Of a stretch of 64,000 bases of DNA, positions 27,175-38,474 are shown in pieces. The notes below the pieces were generated by a model. That model did not search any database and was not told the origin of the DNA. It worked only from the letters and a program-made list of their open reading frames with translations. Numbering within the stretch: the stretch's first letter is position 1; every line of letters begins with the position of its first letter. The translations under genes and the position numbers were made by a program. The stretch is from Gigantopelta aegis (Eukaryota > Mollusca > Gastropoda > Neomphalida > Peltospiridae). The DNA lies in contig NC_054704.1 of assembly GCF_016097555.1 (NCBI RefSeq), forward strand, positions 81,252,452-81,316,451, given 5' to 3'.

Positions 27175-27597
27175 CAAATACACCTACCTCACGATACGAA
27201 ACGTATCACGATACACCTACCTCACGATACGATACGTATCACAATACACCTACCTCACGATACTAAACGTATAACGATACACCTACCTCACGACAGGAAA
27301 CGTATCACAATACACGTACCTCACTGTACGATACGTATCACGATACACCTACCTCACGATACTAAACGTATAACGATACACCTACCTCACGATACGATAC
27401 ATACCCCAATACACCTACCTCACGGTACGATACGTGTCACGATACACCTACCTCACGATAGGAAACGTATCACAATACACTTATCTCACGATAGGAAACG
27501 TATCACAATACACCTACCTCACGATATGATACGTATAACAATACACCTACCTCACAATACGATACGTATAACGATACGATACATATCACGATACACG
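27175..27597 (+). repeat. 33-base minisatellite, about 12 units
   Basis: CCTACCTCACGATACGATAC with ACGTATCACAATACA; phrases at 27183, 27216 and 27249 set a 33-base period. Many units contain the palindrome GATACGTATC. Confidence 0.92.
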
Positions 27598-27711
27598 GTA
27601 ATTTACTATGTTTTCCCCGTTAAACAAGAAGTTGAAGTTTGGGTGAAGTGATTTAAAAATAAGAAATAAACATGATGAAAGTAAAATACTGATACACTAA
27701 GTTTTAATACA

Positions 27712-27957
27712 GAAAGTTAAAGTTAAAGTATATTTTGTTCAACACCACCACTAGAGCACATTGATTTAATAATCATCGGCTATTGGATGTCAAACATATG
27801 ATCATTTTGACACAGTCATAGAGAGGAAACCCGCTATATTTTTCCATTAATAACCAGGGATTTTTTTCAGGATTACCAAATGTTTGACATCCAATAGCCG
27901 ATGATTAATTAATCATTGAGCTCTAGTGGTGTCGTTAAATAAAACAAACTTTATCTT
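27712..27957. repeat. two type B SINE tails in inverted orientation
   Basis: 27712-27860 reads tail-first (minus strand). 27866-27957 is a second tail on the plus strand (CCAAATGTTTGACATCCAAT ... GTCGTTAAATAAAACAAAC). Together they form a large imperfect hairpin. Confidence 0.8.
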
Positions 27958-28503
27958 TAAAGGCATATTGTCACAGACCACTGACCTATGTACTGGTCTA
28001 ATAAAGTATTACCTGAACAAAATGTACTTTATTCAACCATCTTCATAACCACCATACTCCATTTATTAATGACATTTTGTAAAAATAATTGAATTATGGC
28101 AATGGTCCATAATTCAAAAACTAAAATTACCGAGAGGGATGACATGGATTTCACTCCATCATGGTTCAGTTAAGGTGATGCAATAGCTAGATTTGGTTTC
28201 CAACAATTTTTTTTTATTATTCATTGTTAGAGAAATAAGGTCCTTAAATCTGTGACAGTATGCCTTTAACTACCTATAAAATGTAATGTATTTTGCAGCG
28301 CACTGTATGACTGCACGAAACACACTTGTAGTACGAACTATCCAGCATTTTAACAAACGCCGTCGCTATGACAACGTGTAATCGGACCGTAGAGCTAGAA
28401 CTGGATATTATGATAACGTTTTGAGTCACGATATATCGCGACATGTTTGCTGTATCACGATACGTATCATAGCATATTAATGATAGCAGCGTGTTTTAAT
28501 GAA

Positions 28504-28807
28504 AAGTTTGTTTTGTTTAACGACACCACTGGAGCACATTTATTAATTAATCATCGGCTATTGCATGTCAAACATTTGGTAATTCGTAGTCATCAGAGGA
28601 AACCCGCTACATTTTTCTTAATGCAGCCGTAGATCTTTTATATGCATTTTCCCACAGACAGGACAGCACATACCACAGTCTTTGTCCAGTTGTGATATGC
28701 AATGGTTGGAACGAGAAAAAACCCCAGTCAGCTGAATGGATGAACCGAGGTGGTTCGATTCTGCGACGCAAACACCTGAAGCGAGCACTCAACCGATTGA
28801 AGTAAAT

Positions 28808-28840
<33 letters not shown>
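28504..28840 (-). mobile_element. SINE type G with 5' poly-G
   Basis: B-type tail but a different head, (minus strand) GAGTGCTCGCTTCAGGTGTT, then TGCGTCGCAGAATCGAACC. A C run of about 29 (28810-28838) lies between the head and the 11-base duplication GTTTTAATGAA (28493-28503 and 28841-28851), so the poly-G belongs to the inserted copy. Confidence 0.88.
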
Positions 28841-28842
<2 letters not shown>

Positions 28843-29216
28843 TTTAATGAAGGCTTCTAGCAGATTTTTTTATTATTTTTTTAATACAAGTTGAACTTCA
28901 TTATAATATTTCTTACACACACGCCCGTTGGTGAGAAGATCATTCGTTATTTTTGATAACACATACTTGTTTACACATGTACGTGTGCTAACAATTGCAA
29001 GACATATGACTGGCTGCTCTTAGGTGATGACCAGACCACCAATGCCATGTATCCAATGAAAAAACGGCACGGTCGAAATCGATTACACTGTGACGTATAC
29101 AATCATTTGTCTGTGGCACGTAAATTAGCTTTAAGGGCAAAGGCTGTAAATAACTTTCAGTCGAAAAAGATGATAAAATTTACTTAAAACATGGTTTTTG
29201 AGGATATGTAAGAAAT

Positions 29217-29362
29217 ATAATAATACATTCATGTCCGACAGATACCATTTATGTTACAACTCGTTGTTTAAAAACGTATGAAACTCGCTTTCGCTCGTTA
29301 TATACCTTTTAAAGCAACTCGTTGTAAGATAAATGGTATCTAACGGCCGCTCATGTATTATT
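29217..29362. repeat. foldback element, about 50-base arms
   Basis: AATAATACATTCATG...AGATACCATTTATGTTACAA pairs with TTGTAAGATAAATGGTATCT...CATGTATTATT. Confidence 0.75.
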
Positions 29363-29436
29363 CTCTATTTAAAACATGAATATGGATCACTTCAGTATAT
29401 TAAGGTTTATTTAATAACGTGAAAGCTTTCCGGTTG

Positions 29437-29483
29437 ACACCCGATGATTAATAAATCAATGTGCTCTAGTGGTGCCGATAAAA
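29437..29483 (+). mobile_element. SINE type B tail fragment
   Basis: CCGATGATTAATAAATCAAT, then GCTCTAGTGGTGCCG. Confidence 0.7.
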
Positions 29484-29536
29484 AAAAAGAAAAAACCTTT
29501 TAGCTTTCCGTTTTTTCAAATCTATCAACAGATTGT

Positions 29537-29820
29537 AGCAGGATGTAGCCCAGTGGTAAAACGTTCGGTTGACGCGCTGTCGGTCTGTCGCCGTTTCATG
29601 GGCTACTCTTTATGATCAGCAGCAAGGGGTCATTCATATGCACCATCACACAGGCAGGATAGCACATACCACGGCCTTTGATATACCAGGCGTGGTTCAC
29701 TGGATGGAACGAGAAATAGCCCAATGGCCCCACTGACGGGGATCGATCCCAAACCGACCTCGCATCAAGCGAACGCTTTATCACTGGGATACGCCCCCCC
29801 CCCCCCCCCCCCCCCCCCTC
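29537..29820. mobile_element. two SINE heads facing each other, poly-C end
   Basis: 29537-29588 is a plus-strand head (GATGTAGCCCAGTGGTAAAA). 29589-29796 is the 5' part of a SINE on the minus strand (box-B-like GGATCGATCC), and a C run follows at 29797-29818. The break at 29588 looks like an inversion or a second insertion. Confidence 0.75.
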
Positions 29821-29981
29821 CCACCACCATTTGAATGATAATAATCTAATAGTATACAGATAATACTGTGTATCCCGACCTAAAGTACTGTCGGAAATAG
29901 AATCAAAATTATTTTCGTCGATTATTTCTTACATATTAAACAGACAAGTAAATATTATGTAAATATCTATTTAATGATAGT

Positions 29982-30766
29982 CTACCTAATTTAGCATTTA
30001 CTTGTTTGGGCTCTCATTGATGTACAAGGTGGTGTTTACTCTTGAAATTAAAAGATATGTCAGTAAACAGGTGATTTTGTGCACTTTATTGGAACAGACT
30101 ATAACAAATGTTGGTCAACGTGTGTCAATTTCATTGCTGTTACAATATTGGAGGGACTGTTTCTGATGACAGTTTACCCCTATTCGCCTTCGAAACAAAT
30201 TATTTGTAGACTTTTGAGCAAAACTGTCACGGACCATTTTGAGTTTGTGATCTATTATACCGGTGTTAAAGGTCCTATCTCAGTTGCATAATGACAGCTA
30301 TTGCAAATCATGTTTTTATTAAATTATGCTTCAACATTTAAAGACTACACCTTTAACTATATGCCCTTAAATGATTATAGGAAATAATTTTATCTACTAG
30401 TAGAAAATACATTTTTATATAGAGAATCTTTATCACAAACAGATGCTCACATAGAACTAGGATATAGCACCTTTAAGCGGTTACAAGATTGTATAAATTT
30501 CTAATGTACTTATATTGAATTTATACTCACTAAATATGTTGGTCATAATTAATAATTTATGCTGCAATTCAAAATACTCAGTTAACTTGCAGTTTTAAAT
30601 TAAAAGTTTATTTTAGGGTAAATGAAATTGACGCATATCGTCAAAATGTGTTATAGCCTGTTCCAATAAAGGTCACAAATCTCCTGTTTACTGACATCTT
30701 TATTTTAATTTCAAGAGTAAACAACATCAGTGAGAGCCAAAACAAGTAAATGCTAAAGTAGGTAGA
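29982..30766. mobile_element. long-TIR noncoding DNA element
   Basis: About 130-base inverted arms: the left arm has TTTAGCATTTACTTGTTTGG, TACTCTTGAAATTAAAA and GTCAGTAAACAGG; the right arm (30633-30766) has their complements. The interior has no protein I recognise. Confidence 0.82.
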
Positions 30767-30771
30767 AAGTA

Positions 30772-31098
30772 AAGTTTCTTTTATTTAACGACGCCACTAG
30801 AGCACATTGATTTTTTTATCTTATCATCGGCTATTGGACGTCAAACATATGATCATTCTGACACTGTTTTTTTTAGAGGAAACCCGCTGTCGCCACATAT
30901 GCTACTCTTTTTACGACAGGCAGCAAGGGATCTTTTATTTGCACTTCCCATAGGCAGGATAACACAAACCATGGCCTTTGTTGAACCAGTTATGGATCAC
31001 TGGTCGGTGTAAGTGGTTTACACCTACCCATTGAGCCTTGCGGAGCACTCACTCAGGGTTTGGATTCGGTATCTGGATTAAAAATCCCATGCCTCGAG
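30772..31098 (-). mobile_element. SINE type C (tail 2), head truncated
   Basis: TTTATTTAACGACGCCACTA tail, CAAACCATGGCCTTTGTTG centre, ending at AATCCCATGCCTCGA; G-rich sequence replaces the head. Confidence 0.85.
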
Positions 31099-31152
31099 AG
31101 AGGGGGGAGAGGGGGGGGGGGGGGTTCGGACGAATCCCCCCCCTCACCCGCT

Positions 31153-31283
31153 GAAGCAAATGGTCCGCTTTCAGAACTAAAACATACAGGTTTATACATA
31201 TGGAGTTTCTGGTGGTGCAAAAACAAAATAGAAAAAGGTCCACTTGGTTGATATTTGAACCCCCCCCCCCCCCCCCCCCCCAG
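31153..31283 (+). repeat. 130-base repeat, copy 2, between G and C runs
   Basis: Near-identical to 2607-2735; preceded by G runs (31112-31124) and ending in a C run (31260-31281). Confidence 0.75.
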
Positions 31284-31497
31284 GTCCAGATCACGCTACG
31301 CCCCTGCCTTCCTTCTGGAGCTCGTAACGACGTACGATAAACTTGGTTTCTTCCTTCCGTGCCTAACGTAACAAGTGGAGGTAGTATTTCAACCGAATAT
31401 TCGAATATTCGCTCTTCATTTCAATCGAATACCGAACACAAATGCCTGTCATATTTGGACGATTATTCACTATAATTTACACCTGGAAAGTAATTAA

Positions 31498-31879
31498 AGG
31501 GACATTCCTGAGTTTGCTGCATTGTAAGATGCTTCCGATTAATAAAATATTTCTACGATTAAGCTTACATATTAAATATATTTTCTTGTTTAGAATATCA
31601 GTATCTGTATATTCAATGTGTTTCTGGTCGTCTTAATATTTGTAAGAAACCCAAACTGGATTTTGTCTTCAAATAATTTCGTACGTACGAAATTTTTTAT
31701 TTAAAGAAATGAAATGAAATTTAACATAGTACAAATATTAGAACGATCAGAAACACGTTTAATATATAGCCACTAATATTTTATGCAGAAAAATATACTT
31801 GATATGTAATTACCACCGTTAAAAAGTTTCTGTTAGTCGATAACATCTTAAAAATTGCAGCAAAGTCAGGAATGTCCCT
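31498..31879. mobile_element. TTAA-bounded nonautonomous element (subfamily 3)
   Basis: TTAA at 31494-31497 and 31880-31883. 24-base inverted ends AGGGACATTCCTGAGTTTGC... with one mismatch. Near-twin at 47354-47734. Confidence 0.9.
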
Positions 31880-32050
31880 TTAAGCACCACGTAGTTTTCA
31901 CCATGCCACTTCGCAAGTAAGCGTGACCACTTGATATCAAACACTGAAATTAATGTTCTGTGTATACTGATGATATTGAAAGAGACCGACGGCATCAATA
32001 TTTAATGTTCTAGGGTAAAACACAGATACTGTAGATATGCATGAAGATGT

Positions 32051-32339
32051 ATTTTCATTTCGTTTAATTTCAACATATTTTCGTGCTTATATACAATTAA
32101 GGTTCAAGCACGATGTCATGGGCACACACCTCAACTAGCTGGGCTGTCTGTCCAGGACAGAAGGTTAGTTATTAGTTGGTCAGTGGTTAGTGAGAGAGAA
32201 GAGGGTGTAGCGGCCTTAAACCTACCAACTGAGCCTTTAAGAACTCGTTCTGGGTTGGAGCTGGTACCGGGCCCGGTTGCGAACCCTGTACCTACCAGCC
32301 TGTAGTCCGATGGCTTAACCACTGCGCCACTGAGGCCGG
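32051..32339 (-). mobile_element. SINE type D, full copy
   Basis: Minus strand: CCGGCCTCAGTGGCGCAGTG head, box B GGTTCGCAACCG, CTGTCCTGGACAGACAGCCC, tail ending AAATGAAAAT. Confidence 0.88.
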
Positions 32340-32432
32340 TTGAAGATGTATACAGTAATTAACTACGGAGCTGGAATCACACTGCTGTGCTTCTCATAAA
32401 TAATGAATTGATGCAATCTCGGTAACTACTCG

Positions 32433-32744
32433 TTTTATTTAACGACGCACTCAACACATTTTATTTACGGATATATGGCGTCGGACATATGGTTAAGAAC
32501 CACTCAGATATTGAGAGAGGAAATCCGCTGTCGCCACTTCATGGCCTACTCTTTTCGATTAGCAGCAAGGGATCTTTTATATGCACCATCCCATATACAG
32601 GATAACACATACCACGACATTTGATATACCAGTCGTGGTGCACTGGCTAGAGCAAGAAATAGCACAATGGGCCCACCGACGGGGATCGATCCCAAACCGA
32701 TCGTACATCAAGCGAACGCTTTACCACTGGGCTACGTCCCGCCC
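32433..32744 (-). mobile_element. SINE type A, nearly full
   Basis: TTTATTTAACGACGCACTCA tail to the head GGGCGGGACGTAGCCCAGTG (minus strand). Confidence 0.9.
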
Positions 32745-33341
32745 ATCATAGAAAAGGAATACTGTTAAAACTCTCAATATCCGGTTTAAACCATGTAGGC
32801 ACGAACAACTACTTGTAGGCTCCTTTTTGGATGAAATACAATTCAGGTGGTGTTTAATTAATATCCAGGTGTATATTGATTATACTTTTACCTTAAACAA
32901 CATACAGTTTATATAGTGAATACTCTCCATACCTTCCCCTCCATCCCACCCCTCGGCAAGTTTCCTTATTTTCATCCCTCTATTATAAAAAATATATATA
33001 ACATTAGGGTTGATGAATATAACGAATATTAATAAGGGGGAGGGGTTTCGGAACTCTTTCCCACCCCTCCCCTCCAATTCTACACAACACATTTTGTGAT
33101 CAATTGGTGCAGGGTTTAGGGTTTGGGTCAACATTAGGGTTAGATTACGGTTAGGACCAAGGTAACGAAGGTTATATCTGAACATGTTTCTATCGGAGTC
33201 CAGCCGATCCGAAGCTGCACGTTGAGTCGAAGGTAACTCAAGCTCAAGCTGGATCGAAGGATATCAAATTTGTATTTTATTTATTGATGTTTCAAACGAC
33301 TGGCAAAGAAAACCCGTATCAGCCTATTCACTAATATGACA
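32745..33341. other. gene-free stretch
   Basis: No gene or known repeat seen; contains AGGGTTAGG-like phrases near 33115-33160. Confidence 0.5.
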
Positions 33342-33425
33342 GTGTAAGTCAGCACCACGCCCGAGTAATGGGCCATGCTGCAACGAATATCACCAACTAA
33401 GAACATGTTAAAGCACTTACCTTGC
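33342..33425 (-). repeat. 85-base repeat, inverted partner at 37196
   Basis: Minus strand CCGCAAGGTAAGTGCTTTAA ... GGGCGTGGTGCTGACTTACA. The same sequence runs on the plus strand at 37196-37281. CAAG/GTAAGTGC looks like a 5' splice site. Confidence 0.75.
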
Positions 33426-33595
33426 GGAGCAGACGTACCCAGGCCAAAATGGCCGTGTGACGACAAGGTCAATAAACCTGTCGTTGAATTCTGCCGCTTT
33501 GTTCAGGTAATCCGATGGGGCGCTAAAGGCTGTCCTTGGAACATGGACCGAGTCTGCTATTTTCCCACGACAGAGCGTGCATGTACTAACAGTTG

Positions 33596-33806
33596 GCTTT
33601 GTTTTAACGACACCACTAAAGCACATTGATTTATTAACCATCGGCTGTTATAATGTGTCAAACATTTGGGTCATTGTGATAAGCAGTGGGAGGATTCGAA
33701 AACCTGCAAAATGTTTGCATTAGCAGCAAGGAGTCTTTTATATGTACTTTCCAACAAACAAGACAGCATAATATACCACAGGTTTACATATCCAGTCGTG
33801 TACAAG
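33596..33806 (-). mobile_element. SINE type B, head missing
   Basis: GTTTTAACGACACCACTAAA tail through the centre to CCAGTCGTGTACAAGG. Confidence 0.8.
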
Positions 33807-33872
33807 GGTGGATCCAGCAACTTTTGTTCATGTGGTGGGGGGGAGGGAACCAGTGGGAAAAGGGTATATATA

Positions 33873-35434
33873 CTACTCAAAAGAATTTAAGGGTCAAAAA
33901 TTTATAACCAAATAAGTTTCAGAGTGTATTAGATTGATGATGTAAACTACACCAAAAATTTAATTTATTGTTCCATATTTACAAAAAAATCACAAATAAA
34001 CGTCACTGTATACAAGAAAGTCACATGGCATGCTGTCAAAGTTGAAGGTTGTCAAACATGGATTTTACACAGAACATTCGTTTAATAGTGTGTGAATCCA
34101 CCCCTGGCGCGAATACACTCGACACATCGTTGCCTCATGCTGTTGATCAGACGTCTGAAGAACTCTTGGGGAATGGACTGCCACTCTGCCATAAGAAGTT
34201 GACCCAGGCATGAAGGTTGGCCGGAGGGGCATGGTTATCCCGAACTCTCCTGCCTAATTCGTCACAGGCGTTCTCTATTGGGGCCAAGTCAGGCGAATAT
34301 GCTGGCCAATCCATCAAGGCGATACCTTGTTGTCTGAGAAAGTCCGTTACCACCCTGGCGCGGTGGGGTCTGGCATTGTCATCCTGCAGAACTGCCCCGC
34401 CGCCAATCTGCTTAAGGCCTGGGAGAACCAACGGCCGGATAATCTCATTCAGATAGCGGATTCCATTCAGATAGAGATGCCGCCCCACACCATGACGCTG
34501 CCACCACCGAACCGGTGACGTTGTCTAACGTTAACGTCAGCGAAGCGCTCCCCAGGACGTCTGTAGACACGAACCCGACCGTCGTTGAACTGGAGACTAA
34601 ACTTGGAATCATCAGTGAACCTCACTCGACCCCACTGAACACGTTGCCACCGCAGATGAAGTGTGCACCAGTGACGTCTGGCCGTTCTGTGACGTGGTAG
34701 GAGTGGTGGTCGAACAGCCTGGCGACAGCAGCGTAAATTATTGGCTCTCAGATGATTGCGTATGGTTTGATCAGACACTCGAGTTCCAGTCGCAGTCCGC
34801 AGATTGCACGCCGATTACGCGTGCAGTGGTTGTGCGTTGACGTAGAGCCATATTGGTGATGTAGCGGTCCTCTCTATTTGTAGTGCTTCGGGGTCTTCCC
34901 GAACGTGGACGATTTCGAACAGAATTCGTTGCTTGGTACCATTGCCACAGTCGGCCAACGACACTCTGACTGACACCAAGTCTCAGAGCAACATTTCTTT
35001 GCGTATTGCCACCCTGAAGCCAAGCAATAGCCCTTCCTCGATCTTCGATAGTCAGTTGACGTCGTACCATTGTCGAATTTGGAGTGTGCACCGTACACGA
35101 ACGCAAGCTCCAATTATACGGAAATTCAGCATTGGGAACATGGAATACACATGCAAAGCGTGCAAATGAAGCGCTTTGTGAAAAAGCAAGTTATGGGCAC
35201 TTAGCAGACCTTTCGCTTTCGCCCTAATTTACGTGCAAATGTAAGCATGTTTTCGCCATTAGAACTAGTCGACAGTGTCAATGACAGTGGATTTTAATTC
35301 ATTTATGGGTTGCTTAGACCCACTTTCGTCAAAATGGAACAATACCATGCGTGACATTATGGTCTAGCTAATATAATTGACATTCAGAAAATAATGTCGA
35401 AAATATCGTATGACCCTTGAATTCTTTTGAGTAG
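33873..35434 (-). mobile_element. Tc1-type DNA transposon with intact ends
   Basis: 1562 bases. Inverted ends of 24 bases (CTACTCAAAAGAATTTAAGG...) with one mismatch, flanked by TA at 33871-33872 and 35435-35436. Minus-strand transposase from about 35073: MVRRQLTIEDRGRAIAWLQG (HTH), GRPRS, FTDDSKF, LQDDNARPHRAR and SPDLAPIEN. Counting gives 34 residues between the second Asp and the Glu (DD34E). The frame shifts near 34775, 34480 and 34205, so no active enzyme. Its well-kept ends suggest it is younger than the copy at 13237. Confidence 0.93.
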
Positions 35435-35436
35435 TA

Positions 35437-35503
35437 TATATAGATCAACTTGTAAAAGGACTTCCCAATGATTTTGTTTTTAAAAGCAAAACAAAAGAAG
35501 AAA

Positions 35504-35579
<76 letters not shown>

Positions 35580-35623
35580 GTGTGTGTGTGTGTGTGGTAT
35601 ACTTATGGATGTACAGTGTATGA

Positions 35624-35690
<67 letters not shown>

Positions 35691-36017
35691 GGACAGAGAA
35701 TGAGTAATACTAGTAAGTGGATGAGCAGTATTGCTGTGCTTTATATCAGTAAATCGTGTGGGATTCAGCGTCGTATTGCCTTTGGGCAAACAACTGGACG
35801 GCAATCCATCTTAGCTGTCAGATTGAGGGTGCATACGGGTGAACTCGCAGCCCTGTTACTTGTTCTAATGTTAGGCTAAGTGAAAGAAGAATGAATGTTC
35901 TCGTCAGGACGACACGAAAAGAGATGAGGTAGATCCTTACGATAAATAAATACATAAATAAATAAATAAATAAGACCTATCTACGTCCGTCTACTTGTTA
36001 ATTACCTTTCAACCAAG
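35437..36017. other. gene-free stretch rich in GA/GT microsatellites
   Basis: GA runs at 35511-35574 and 35637-35690, GT runs between them, (AAAT)n near 35943-35970. Confidence 0.8.
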
Positions 36018-36045
36018 TTGAGGAAGTATGAACTCACTCACTCAC

Positions 36046-36106
<61 letters not shown>

Positions 36107-36287
36107 ATTTGTATGTATGTGTGTGTGTGTACTGTGTGTTTGTGTGTATGTGTGTGTGTACTGTGTGAGTGTGTGTATGTGTGTACTGTGTGAGGATGTG
36201 TGTATGTGTACTGTGTGTGCTGTGTGTGTATGTACTGTGTGTGTGAGTGTGTGTGTTTGTTTGTTTGTGTGTGTGTGTGTGTGTGTT

Positions 36288-36353
<66 letters not shown>

Positions 36354-36356
36354 GGA
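36018..36356 (+). repeat. CT then GT microsatellite complex
   Basis: (CT)n 36047-36096, then long (GT)n with TAC, TTT and GA interruptions, then GA. The Cys/Val and Ser/Leu frames are shadows. Confidence 0.95.
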
Positions 36357-36533
36357 AGTCTTGTCAGCGCTAAAACTCTTGATAGACCCTTTAACGTGTT
36401 TTGCGTGAGACAGGCATAGATGGCAAGATCAACCTTATTTGGACATTTGGCACGTTTATGTCAATGTTGACGACGATAAATAATGTAATTTAATTTAATG
36501 AATAAAAACTAATTTTTACCATAAGTATGTGAC

Positions 36534-36577
36534 GATCAATGTGCTCTAGTGATGTCGTTTAACAAAACAAACAAACA
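36534..36577 (+). mobile_element. SINE type B tail fragment
   Basis: ATCAATGTGCTCTAGTGATG, then TCGTTTAACAAAACAAACA. Confidence 0.75.
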
Positions 36578-36718
36578 GTCTTATGTCAGGAGTGGGGGAA
36601 ATTACAATAGTCTGGGTCCCACAGAAAAAACCCTGCATATTTTGAAGATTTTATGAAACTTTCAGGGATTGAAGGTAACATATGTGGCGTCAATCTCCGA
36701 AGGGATGCCCACTCATCC

Positions 36719-37085
36719 GGGCACTATTTTCAAGATGGCCGCCATTTTTCAAAATGGCCATCGTTTTTCGAGGTGTGAACACTAAAAATCATAGAAATAA
36801 CCGATTTCAATGATCTTAGTGTCGATTCATATGTTTTTGACGACTCTAAAACTGAATATTGAGTTCGTAATTTCGAAAATCCAACATGGCGACTCGTAGC
36901 GGCCATTTTCCAAGATGGCCGCCATTATTTTTGAAAAAATTAATAATTAACCGAATTTCACAATCGTGGTGTCGATTTATATGTTTTTGACCATAGTAAA
37001 GACAGATTACAAGGTTTAAAATTTGGAAAATCGAATATTGTGATCAGTAACGGCCACTTTCCAAGGTGGCCACTGTGTTCCATGA
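36719..37085 (+). repeat. degenerate 150-base tandem repeat ('AAGATGGCCGCCAT')
   Basis: Units begin near GGCCATTTTCCAAGATGGCC and carry GTGTCGATTTATATGTTTTT; phrases recur at about 36735, 36899 and 37047. Confidence 0.75.
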
Positions 37086-37195
37086 AAGTAAAATTGGGCT
37101 TAGTTGTCGGAGGTAATCTCTGGTGTCAACTTACATATTTACTCCGAACATTCACCTTGGCAGTGGTAAAGAAGAGTGCATTTGAGTTGAGCTTT

Positions 37196-37281
37196 TCCGC
37201 AAGGTAAGTGCTTTAACATTTTCTTAGTTGGTGATATTCGTTGTAGCATGGCCCATCACTCGGGCGTGGTGCTGACTTATA
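37196..37281 (+). repeat. 85-base repeat, inverted partner of 33342
   Basis: CCGCAAGGTAAGTGCTTTAA ... CTCGGGCGTGGTGCTGACTT; about 95% identical by eye to the minus-strand copy. Confidence 0.75.
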
Positions 37282-37641
37282 CTGTCTACAATGCAAATGT
37301 CACTGAGACAGTTGACAGTCTGAACCTAGCATTGGACAACCAACTGTCACGACGAAGTTGGCCAACTCGCCGATCTCTCGTCTCCAACGACTTTCTAGTT
37401 GCTAGTCTCCTAGGACCGATTACTAGTAGTTGTTAATCTGAGCGCACCTGTCGAAGTTGACGGAAGTGGGAGAAACAACAAGAACGCAACTGTCGAGTTG
37501 ACCAACTCCGTCTTAACAGTTGATGGTTTGACATTAGCATCGGACCTGAAGTGGGCAGTTTCAGAGGAATGAAGCAAAATGGCTGCGCCCGTTAAATATA
37601 ATATCGTTCACATTTTTACTGTTTTATTAAATTAATATATA

Positions 37642-38424
37642 CTCAAAGGCAAACGTTACTGTGACATGGATTGTTTGGAGTAATACATTTGTGAATGGAT
37701 TTATGGATGTAAACCAGAGACAATGTACAAGAAACAGCTCAAAGAAATGCAACCAAGCAGCTGTTGCAGCGATTGAATGCTTTGTGCAATAAACATGGAA
37801 TATTCGGGAGAAATCCTGTTCAGTGTTCACCATAAAAGGCCAGACATTCAGTCGCAAATCATTGCCACTCTGTGCAACCTTCAGAAGTCCAGAAGTCAGA
37901 AAACACGATTAGTTAACTGTTTCAAGCAATTTCGTCATGCCACGCCTCAGTGAAAATGACAGATGGCGAATCATAGGGATGCTTGAATCTGGGACCTCGC
38001 AGCGTGACGTCGCACGTCAATTCAACGTCCACAGAAACACCATATGGCACTTATGGCAACGATATCAACAAAACAACCAGGTCAGGGACCGTCCCCGAAA
38101 CGGCCGACCACCCGTGACAACCCATCGCCAAGACGCATGGATCCGAACCACGCTGATCCTTCCTCAGATCTAGAATGGCATTCCCAGGAACTTTCGCCAG
38201 CGTTTAGTGGCCTCAATGAGACGACGGAGTTAGGCCTGTATCAATGCTCAAGGTGGACACACTCGCTACTGACTGTGTGAACTTCGCTCTGGATCTCCTC
38301 TACTGATGTGGCTCATTTGCATATGGTAGGTGCGCCCTTTTTATGGACTATTGCTCGTTTCCACACTTTCAGATATTTTTCTTTCCATGTTATAACGTGT
38401 GTCACAATAACTTTTGGCTTTGAG
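37642..38424 (+). mobile_element. internally deleted Tc1-type element
   Basis: 783 bases between TA dinucleotides. Inverted ends CTCAAAGGCAAACGTTACTG and complement CTCAAAGCCAAAAGTTATTG. An open frame at 37937 encodes only the N-terminal DNA-binding part (MPRLSENDRWRIIGMLESGT, then QRDVARQFNVHRNTIWHLWQ and GRPP). The DDE catalytic part is gone. The first residues resemble those of the 13237 copy, so they are related Tc1 lineages. Confidence 0.9.
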
Positions 38425-38474
38425 TATACCAATACACTTGTTCATATTAAGCAATAATGTGCATTGAATATAGC

